Origin: Frigidibacter albus
Lineage (GTDB): Bacteria; Pseudomonadota; Alphaproteobacteria; Rhodobacterales; Rhodobacteraceae
Assembly (NCBI RefSeq): GCF_009908165.1
Contig: NZ_JAAAUC010000016.1
Coordinates: 1 to 42,640 of the forward strand
Reading direction: 5' to 3'
DNA length: 42,640 nt
The position numbers and the translations under genes are program-made. Below the pieces are notes generated by a model. It made no database searches and was not told the origin of the DNA. It saw only the letters and a program-made list of their open reading frames with translations. Below are positions 37,710 through 42,640 of the stretch, piece by piece (position 1 is the stretch's first letter; each line of letters begins with the position of its first letter).

Positions 37710-37806
37710 CCCCTTTGCCTTTTCCAAATATCCTCGGGGGGCGCGGGGGGCAGAAGGCCCCCCGCTTCTGCGTTCCGGGCGGGGCAGAAGGCCCCCCGCT
37801 TCTTCA
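37710..37806 (+). repeat. Intergenic GC-rich repeat, copy 5 of 5, tail duplicated
   Basis: CCCTTTGCCTTTTCCAAATA continues into TCCTCGGGGGGCGCGGGGGG, CAGAAGGCCCCCCGCTTCTG. A second tail GCGGGGCAGAAGGCCCCCCG with CTTCTTC follows (37780-37806). Nearly identical to copy 3, including the repeated tail. It lies between the LysR start and the end of the MerR-XRE-cupin gene. Confidence 0.85.
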
Positions 37807-37817
37807 GATGAACGCGC

Positions 37818-38624
37818 CTAGAAACTCGGCGGCGTGTTCACCCAGATCAGCACGCAGTCCGCCTCGCCAAGGTTCATCCAGGCATGGGGCCGCCTGCTGG
37901 CGAAATAGAGGGAATCGCCGGGGCCGAGGTCATGGGCCTCGGTACCGTCGAGCACAATGCGGAAGCGGCCCTCAAGCAGGTGCAGGAACTCCTCGCCCTC
38001 ATGGCCATAGCCGCCCTCGCTGGCGGCACCCGGGGCGAGGCGGAAGAGGTGGCAATCCATCTGGTTGCGCCCCTCGGCCAGCAGCTCCACCGTCACCCCC
38101 GCCACCGGCATCGGCCAGTGGCGCCGGGCGCCCGCGCGCACCACGGCGCCGCCCGGGGCGTCCTGGCCGGAGAGGCTGGAGACGGTGGTGCCGTAATGGC
38201 GGGCGATGTCATGCAGGGTCTTGAAGGACACGCCCGCCCCGGTCCGCTCCAGCGTGGACAGCGCCGAGGCCGAGATCGCCAGCGCCGCCGCCGCCTGATC
38301 CAGCGTCTCGCCGCGGGCCAGCCGCAGGCGGCGCAGTTGCGGGCCGAGGTCCGGCGCAGACGGGGCGGCCGGGGCCGCGGTCTCGCCCGCCAGCGCGGCG
38401 CGGATCGCGGCGGGGTTCAGCCCGTGCTCGCGGCGCAGGAAGGCGATGCGGCACAGCCGTTCGACATCCGCCTCGGAATAGACCCGCTGGCCCGAGGCGA
38501 GGCGGGTCGGCGCGATCAGCCCCTGCGTCTCCCACAGCCGCAGGGTCGAAGGCGCGACACCGGCCGCCCGCGCCGCCTCGGCCACCCGGTAGCGCGGCGG
38601 GGCTGGGGTCATGTCCTCGGGCAT
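37818..38624 (-). CDS. MerR-XRE-cupin three-domain transcriptional regulator, PuuR-like
   Basis: The 268-residue protein joins three domains. Residues 10-80 are a MerR helix-turn-helix (YRVAEAARAAGVAPSTLRLWETQGLI, shown here as its first part, then RVYSEADVERL). Residues 95-152 are an XRE domain (QLRRLRLARGETLDQAAAAL and ISASALSTLERTGAG). Residues 185-262 are a cupin (GHEGEEFLHLLEGRFRIVLD, then GPGDSLYFASRRPHAW). XRE-cupin alone is the PuuR layout, the putrescine-responsive repressor; the extra MerR part is unusual. Start MPEDMTPAP follows AAGGAGAG. It is divergent from the GABA aminotransferase gene, with a palindrome between them. Confidence 0.9.
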   Translation of the reverse strand: MPEDMTPAPPRYRVAEAARAAGVAPSTLRLWETQGLIAPTRLASGQRVYSEADVERLCRIAFLRREHGLNPAAIRAALAGETAAPAAPSAPDLGPQLRRLRLARGETLDQAAAALAISASALSTLERTGAGVSFKTLHDIARHYGTTVSSLSGQDAPGGAVVRAGARRHWPMPVAGVTVELLAEGRNQMDCHLFRLAPGAASEGGYGHEGEEFLHLLEGRFRIVLDGTEAHDLGPGDSLYFASRRPHAWMNLGEADCVLIWVNTPPSF

Positions 38625-38676
38625 CGGCTCTCCTTGCGATTGCCTCACGAGAGATATTGCACGGGTTTGGGTTTTG

Positions 38677-38714
38677 TATAGTCTCACCGACAATTCTTGC
38701 AGGAAAACTGCAAG
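38677..38714. promoter_or_regulatory. Palindromic operator candidate upstream of the GABA aminotransferase gene
   Basis: CTTGCAG-N5-CTGCAAG (38696-38714) is a perfect 19-bp dyad. A TATAGT hexamer at 38677-38682 could be a -10 for the plus-strand gene, putting the dyad just after the transcription start. For the minus-strand regulator the dyad would overlap its -35 region. Binding by the MerR-XRE-cupin protein is likely but unproven. Confidence 0.55.
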
Positions 38715-38746
38715 GACTCCGGCAACCCTTCTCAGGACACCCCGCC

Positions 38747-40036
38747 ATGACCCATAGCCCGATCACCGACGCCGCCCTCTCGGACCGCCGCACCGCCGCC
38801 ATCGCCCGCGGCGTCGGCGTCACCACGCAGGTCTATGCCGACCGGGCCGAGAATGCGGAGATCTGGGACAAGACCGGCGCCCGCTACATCGACTTCGCCG
38901 CAGGCATCGCGGTGGTGAACACCGGCCATCGCCACCCCAAGGTGATCGCCGCGGTCAAGGCGCAGCTGGACCGCTTCACCCATACCTGCCATCAGGTCGT
39001 GCCCTATGAGAACTATGTGACCCTGGCCGAGCGGCTGAACGACAAGGTGCCCGGCGACTTCCCCAAGAAGACCCTCTTCGCCACCACCGGCGCCGAAGCG
39101 GTAGAGAATGCGGTGAAGATCGCCCGCCATTACACGGGGCGCGCCGCCGTCATCGCCTTTGCGGGGGGCTTTCACGGCCGCACCTTCATGGGCATGGCGC
39201 TGACCGGCAAAGTGCAACCCTACAAGGCGGGCTTTGGCCCGATGATGGCCGATGTCTGGCACCTCCCCTTCCCGATCGCGCTGCAGGGCGTCACCGCCGA
39301 GGACTCGTTGGCGGCACTGGACCGCCTGTTCAAGGCCGATCTGGAACCGGCCCGCGTGGCCGCGATCCTGATCGAGCCGGTGCAGGGCGAGGGCGGTTTC
39401 TACGAGGTGCCCGCCGGCTTCATGGCCAGCCTGCGCAGGGTCTGCGACACCCATGGCATCGTGCTGATCGCCGATGAGGTGCAGACCGGCTTTGCCCGCA
39501 CCGGCAAGCTGTTCGCGATGGAGCATCACGGGGTCGCCGCCGACATCACCACCATGGCCAAGGGCCTTGGCGGCGGCCTGCCGATTTCCGCGGTGACCGG
39601 CCGGGCCGAGATCATGGACAGCCCCAACCCAGGCGGCCTTGGGGGCACCTATGCCGGCAACCCGCTGGCCATCGCTGCCGCCAATGCGGTGCTGGACGTG
39701 ATCGAGGAGGAGCAGCTTTGTGACCGCGCCATGCGCCTTGGCCAACGGCTGAAGCAGCGGCTGGCGGGGATGCAGGAGGCGGTGCCGCAGATCGCCGACA
39801 TCCGCGGCCCGGGCTTCATGAACGCGGTGGAATTCGCCGTGCCCGGCACCGGCGCCCCCGATGCGGGCTTTGCGAACCGGGTGCGCGAGGAGGCACTGTC
39901 GCGTGGCCTGATCCTGCTGACCTGCGGCGTCTATGGCAACGTGATCCGCTTCCTCGCGCCGCTGACCATCCCGGATGCCGTGTTCGACGAGGCGCTGGAG
40001 ATCCTCGAGGCCTCGGTGCTCGCTGCGCGCGGCTGA
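38747..40036 (+). CDS. gabT: 4-aminobutyrate (GABA) aminotransferase, class III
   Basis: This PLP enzyme transfers the amino group of GABA to 2-oxoglutarate, giving succinate semialdehyde. The 429-residue protein has the PLP Lys272 in TTMAKGLGGGLPI, Asp243 in LIADEVQTGFARTG, TTGAEAVENAVKIAR and GGFHGRTFMGMALTGK. These are close to known GabT proteins. Start MTHSPITDAA removes an upstream in-frame run that crosses the palindrome. No succinate semialdehyde dehydrogenase is adjacent. Activity on other omega-amines such as putrescine cannot be excluded. Confidence 0.92.
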   Translation: MTHSPITDAALSDRRTAAIARGVGVTTQVYADRAENAEIWDKTGARYIDFAAGIAVVNTGHRHPKVIAAVKAQLDRFTHTCHQVVPYENYVTLAERLNDKVPGDFPKKTLFATTGAEAVENAVKIARHYTGRAAVIAFAGGFHGRTFMGMALTGKVQPYKAGFGPMMADVWHLPFPIALQGVTAEDSLAALDRLFKADLEPARVAAILIEPVQGEGGFYEVPAGFMASLRRVCDTHGIVLIADEVQTGFARTGKLFAMEHHGVAADITTMAKGLGGGLPISAVTGRAEIMDSPNPGGLGGTYAGNPLAIAAANAVLDVIEEEQLCDRAMRLGQRLKQRLAGMQEAVPQIADIRGPGFMNAVEFAVPGTGAPDAGFANRVREEALSRGLILLTCGVYGNVIRFLAPLTIPDAVFDEALEILEASVLAARG

Positions 40037-40149
40037 CCATTTGCGGGCGCAACCCTGCGCCCGCGCACAGATCCCCTGCCTGCATGTCCCTGTGCAGGCA
40101 GGCCCGGATCGGGCACTCTGGAGGCATCTTTCCCCCGAAGGAGGCCGCC

Positions 40150-41088
40150 ATGAGCTGGAACCCCGCCCTTGACCCGCATTGCCCGACCGGCGATCAGGTC
40201 GATGCCATCGAGACCGTCATCATCCCCCGCGCCCGCGACATCGGCGGCTTCGAGGTGCGCCGCGCGCTGCCCGCACCCACCCGCCAGATGGTCGGCCCCT
40301 TCATCTTCTTCGACCAGATGGGCCCGGCCGAGTTCCTGACCGGGCAGGGGCTCGACGTGCGCCCGCATCCGCATGTCGGGCTCGCCACCGTCACCTACCT
40401 CTTTTCCGGCAAGATGCACCACCGCGACTCGCTTGGCACCGATCAGTGGATCGAGCCCGGCGCGGTGAACTGGATGCTGGCGGGGCAGGGGATCACCCAT
40501 TCCGAGCGCACCGATGGCCAGGTGCGCGCCGCCGGCCAGCGGCTCTACGGCATCCAGACCTGGTTCGCGCTGCCCCGCGCCCATGAGGATGACCCGGCCA
40601 GCTTCTCGCACACCCCCGCCGCCGACCTGCCGGTGCTGGAGGCCGAGGGCAAGCGGCTGCGCCTGATCCTCGGCACCGGCTGGGGCGAGACCGCGGGCAT
40701 GGCGCTGCCGTCCGAGACCTTCTATGCCGATGCGCTGCTGGACCCCGGCGCCGCGATCCCGATGCCGGACGACCATGAGGACCGCGGCGCCTATGTGCTG
40801 GAGGGCGCGGTGGAGATTGCCGGCCAGACCTTCGAGGCCGGCCGGATGATGGTCTTCCGCCCCGGCGACCGCATTTCCATGAAGGCCGGCCCGCAGGGCG
40901 CGCGGGTGATGCTGCTTGGCGGTGCCACGCTGGACGGGCCGCGGCACATCTGGTGGAATTTCGTCGCCTCCTCGAAGGAACGCATCGAGGCGGCGAAAGA
41001 GGCCTGGCGGGCCGGGGATTGGCAGCACGGCCGCTTCCAGCTGCCGCCGGGGGACGATGCCGAGTTCATCCCGGCACCGGAGCGGTAG
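40150..41088 (+). CDS. Pirin family protein
   Basis: The 312-residue bicupin has VGPFIFFDQMGPAEF, DVRPHPHVGLATVTYLFSG and MHHRDSLGTDQWIEPGAVNWM. The metal-binding His residues are in HPHVG and HHRDSLG, and Glu in HSER. Some pirins act as quercetin dioxygenases, others as redox or metabolic regulators, so the role here is open. AAGGAGG precedes MSWNPALD. It stands alone between gabT and tRNA-Asp. Confidence 0.92.
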   Translation: MSWNPALDPHCPTGDQVDAIETVIIPRARDIGGFEVRRALPAPTRQMVGPFIFFDQMGPAEFLTGQGLDVRPHPHVGLATVTYLFSGKMHHRDSLGTDQWIEPGAVNWMLAGQGITHSERTDGQVRAAGQRLYGIQTWFALPRAHEDDPASFSHTPAADLPVLEAEGKRLRLILGTGWGETAGMALPSETFYADALLDPGAAIPMPDDHEDRGAYVLEGAVEIAGQTFEAGRMMVFRPGDRISMKAGPQGARVMLLGGATLDGPRHIWWNFVASSKERIEAAKEAWRAGDWQHGRFQLPPGDDAEFIPAPER

Positions 41089-41455
41089 CGGCGGCAGGCG
41101 GCAAAGGCGAGGCAGGCCCCCGCCGGCTGCATTTGCCGATCAAGGGCCCGGCTGGATGAAAGACCAGTGGCAGGTCAGGTGGGCGTCGATTCTGCGCCTG
41201 GCTTCCGGCTGCACTCGGCGGGTCGGTCATCTGCCGCGCGGCGCAGATTTTTTTGCGCGGCGCGGCGGTCCGCGCCCCGATCCCGCGCCCCCCGAAACTG
41301 CCCCTTGCCCCTTCCCGCACAGGCGCTTGCGGGCCGATCCGTGCCCCCGCCCGCAGCGCCGGAATTCCGCACGGGCCCGCTTGACGTCCCCCCCGGCCAT
41401 GACTATTACACGCTCCACGTTCGGCGCCACGCTTCGGCACCCGGACGGGAAGTTT
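41089..41455. other. 367-bp gap before tRNA-Asp
   Basis: No convincing gene is seen; open frames here are Arg/Ala/Pro-rich and typical of chance reading in GC-rich DNA. The right end holds the tRNA promoter; nothing else was recognised. Confidence 0.5.
41381..41409 (+). promoter_or_regulatory. Candidate housekeeping promoter for tRNA-Asp
   Basis: TTGACG (41381-41386) and TATTAC (41404-41409) are exactly 17 bases apart. Transcription would start near 41416, about 40 bases before the tRNA. Confidence 0.65.
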
Positions 41456-41532
41456 GCGGTTGTAGCTCAGTTGGTTAGAGTACCGGCCTGTCACGCCGGG
41501 GGTCGCGGGTTCGAGCCCCGTCAACCGCGCCA
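41456..41532 (+). tRNA. tRNA-Asp (anticodon GTC)
   Basis: The 77-base cloverleaf has acceptor stem GCGGTTG/CAACCGC, D arm GCTC..GAG, anticodon stem CCGGC/GCCGG with loop CTGTCAC (anticodon GTC), T arm GCGGGTTCGAGCCCCGT and an encoded CCA. G34 makes it a substrate of the Tgt encoded at 17.3 kb. Confidence 0.97.
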
Positions 41533-41546
41533 CCTTCCCAAGACCG

Positions 41547-41574
41547 AAAAGCCCTCGCGCAAGCGGGGGCTTTT
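41547..41574. terminator. Bidirectional terminator after tRNA-Asp
   Basis: AAAAGCCCTCGC pairs with GCGGGGGCTTTT around a GCAA tetraloop (one T-G pair). It has a T-run on the plus strand and a matching run on the minus strand, so it serves both the tRNA and the convergent unknown gene. Confidence 0.85.
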
Positions 41575-41586
41575 GGCTTTGCGGGG

Positions 41587-42540
41587 TCAGGGTTTGTCGC
41601 GCTTGCTCGGGCGCAGACGGACGGGGCCTGCCTGCGCCGCCTCCCGGGCGATCCCCAACGCCAGCTCATACTGCCCCTTGAACTTCGCCAGGATCATCTG
41701 CGCCCAGAAGAAGGCGTCGTCGCCCATGGCCTGCGCAAGCTCCAGCAGCCGAGGGCCGTGGTCATAGACATAGTTACCAACGGGGCCGCCAATCGCTCCC
41801 TTGATTGCCTCACAACCGACATAGGTCAGCACGACAATCACGCTGTTGCGCGACAGAATCCCCCGGCTGGCAGACAGCCTGTCATCCATTCCGGGCATCA
41901 GGATCACCCGGGCGGCATCCTTCACTGAAGGGTCGAAAGGCGCGTCCTCTGCCTGCATCAAGGTTAGCACCTGCGCCTCGGCCTCGGCCACCTCGGGCGT
42001 GACCACGCGCGTCCGTTCCAACTCCTGCCGCTCGATCAGCACCTGCACGCCGGAGTCGGCAAGGGTGACGCCCGGCACGATCTCCAGCACCCCGGCGATG
42101 GCGGTCACCGTCTCGTCGTCGAACCGCTCGGCCCGCGCCTCGCGGCCCACATAGACCCGGCGCAGCTTCTGATAGCTCAGGTGCAGCTTGACCATGTTCA
42201 GCGCGGAAATCTCGCCCGTCGCCCGCTCCTGCAACTCGCCCGCAAGGCGGTAGAGGTCGTCATGCCGGTTGCCCTTGCGGCGCAGGTCCTCGATCAGCGG
42301 CAAAAGGTCTTCCAGCACCGCCTCGGTCACCGGATCGGCCCCGATCTGCGCGGCGAGGAAGGAGAACCCCTTCTCTCCCCAGATCAGCGGCAAGGCTGCG
42401 TCCTGCTCCGGCGGCACCGGCAGCGCGCCAATCGGCTCCGGCGGTTTGCCGTCGAGGCGGGCCTTGGGGGTATAGGGCTCCGGCCAAGGGGGGAGGGTGT
42501 TGAGATAGGCGGGATGGGCTGCTGCCGGTTCCGTGGACAC
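41587..42540 (-). CDS. Unknown protein, possibly cut at its N terminus by an IS3 element
   Basis: This 317-residue frame uses a GTG start only four bases after the IS3 transposase stop. The first ten codons (STEPAAAHP) coincide with what may be the IS end. The body has a Pro-rich stretch (PPWPEPYTP), helical segments with EDLLPLIEDLRRKGNRHDDLYRLAGELQER as one example region near 85-110, and a hydrophobic NSVIVVLTYVGCEAIKGAIG near 240-260. It ends in a basic tail RLRPSKRDKP. I do not recognise the family. Position between tRNA-Asp and an IS suggests acquired DNA. No in-frame ATG is available as a better start. Confidence 0.55.
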   Translation of the reverse strand: MSTEPAAAHPAYLNTLPPWPEPYTPKARLDGKPPEPIGALPVPPEQDAALPLIWGEKGFSFLAAQIGADPVTEAVLEDLLPLIEDLRRKGNRHDDLYRLAGELQERATGEISALNMVKLHLSYQKLRRVYVGREARAERFDDETVTAIAGVLEIVPGVTLADSGVQVLIERQELERTRVVTPEVAEAEAQVLTLMQAEDAPFDPSVKDAARVILMPGMDDRLSASRGILSRNSVIVVLTYVGCEAIKGAIGGPVGNYVYDHGPRLLELAQAMGDDAFFWAQMILAKFKGQYELALGIAREAAQAGPVRLRPSKRDKP

Positions 42541-42544
42541 GGGG

Positions 42545-42640
42545 TTAGGTTTGCATATCGCGGTCCTCGGACGCCATGGGGCTGAGATAGCCCAGCTTCG
42601 AGTGGCGTCGCCGCGGATTGTAGAAGCGCTCGATGTAGTC
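42545..42640 (-). mobile_element. IS3-family transposase (OrfB) C-terminal end, cut by window edge
   Basis: The minus strand encodes 31 residues DYIERFYNPRRRHSKLGYLS-PMASEDRDMQT and a TAA. The pattern IERFYNPRRRHSKLGYLSP is the conserved end of IS3-family integrase-type transposases (rve domain, after the catalytic Glu). The rest lies past the window. The sequence just after the stop, GTGTCCACGGAACCGG, resembles terminal repeats of this group as I remember them, but the boundary is not proven. Confidence 0.88.

Noticed and set aside
41167-41478. 103-codon plus-strand frame running into tRNA-Asp
   Set aside because: It overlaps the tRNA and its promoter and has the Arg/Pro/Ala content of chance frames.

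Overview
The window is very GC-rich, tightly packed chromosomal DNA from an alphaproteobacterium, most likely a member of the Rhodobacterales (Rhodobacter/Gemmobacter/Tabrizicola type). This is inferred from the gene families and their order: an [4Fe-4S]-type CysH inside a cobA-DUF2849-sir-cysH-DUF934-fpr operon, a GapR-family DUF2312 protein, a Lys/Ala/Pro-tailed HU protein next to lon, a TakP-like TRAP binding protein, and an intergenic repeat that I associate with this order. No rRNA, CRISPR array or prophage was seen. The only mobile element is an IS3-type transposase end cut by the right edge.

Layout. 1-3.7 kb: tail of a FadB-like beta-oxidation protein, a small membrane protein, gapR, infC (apparently starting at ATA) and an Ala/Glu-rich membrane-anchored protein. 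3.8-9.2 kb: the assimilatory sulfite/sulfate reduction operon on the minus strand, with a divergent Lrp/AsnC regulator. 9.3-11.3 kb: two overlapping glycosyltransferase genes. 11.3-15.6 kb (minus strand): cytochrome P450, triosephosphate isomerase, an A-type Fe-S carrier, a DUF3307 membrane protein, a SatD-family protein and a SufT/MIP18-like Fe-S protein. 15.8-23.1 kb: a RimB-RimK fusion, tgt, an ExoD-like membrane protein, an Old Yellow Enzyme and lon. 23.2-24.7 kb: a hairpin-rich non-coding stretch, an HU-like protein, tRNA-Val(CAC) and a small unknown protein. 24.8-31 kb: orphan TakP-like protein, GlxA-type regulator, GMC oxidoreductase and a HyuA-type hydantoinase. 31.1-40 kb: a polyamine-type ABC importer with an aminoaldehyde dehydrogenase, a broken LysR gene, a MerR-XRE-cupin regulator and a GABA aminotransferase. 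40.1-42.6 kb: pirin, tRNA-Asp(GTC), an unknown protein and the IS3 end.

How the genes fit together. The minus-strand operon at 3.8-8.6 kb supplies siroheme synthesis (cobA), sulfite reductase, APS/PAPS reductase and a ferredoxin/flavodoxin reductase as electron donor. The 31-40 kb block reads as uptake of a polyamine followed by aldehyde oxidation and GABA transamination, with a PuuR-like regulator.

The most unusual part is the SatD/DUF3307 pair. SatD carries two aspartate motifs spaced as in class III nucleotidyl cyclases plus a C-terminal helix-turn-helix. Its gene is preceded by four near-identical 20-bp palindromes at 28-29 bp steps that overlap a candidate leaderless promoter. This looks like an autoregulated module of unknown function.
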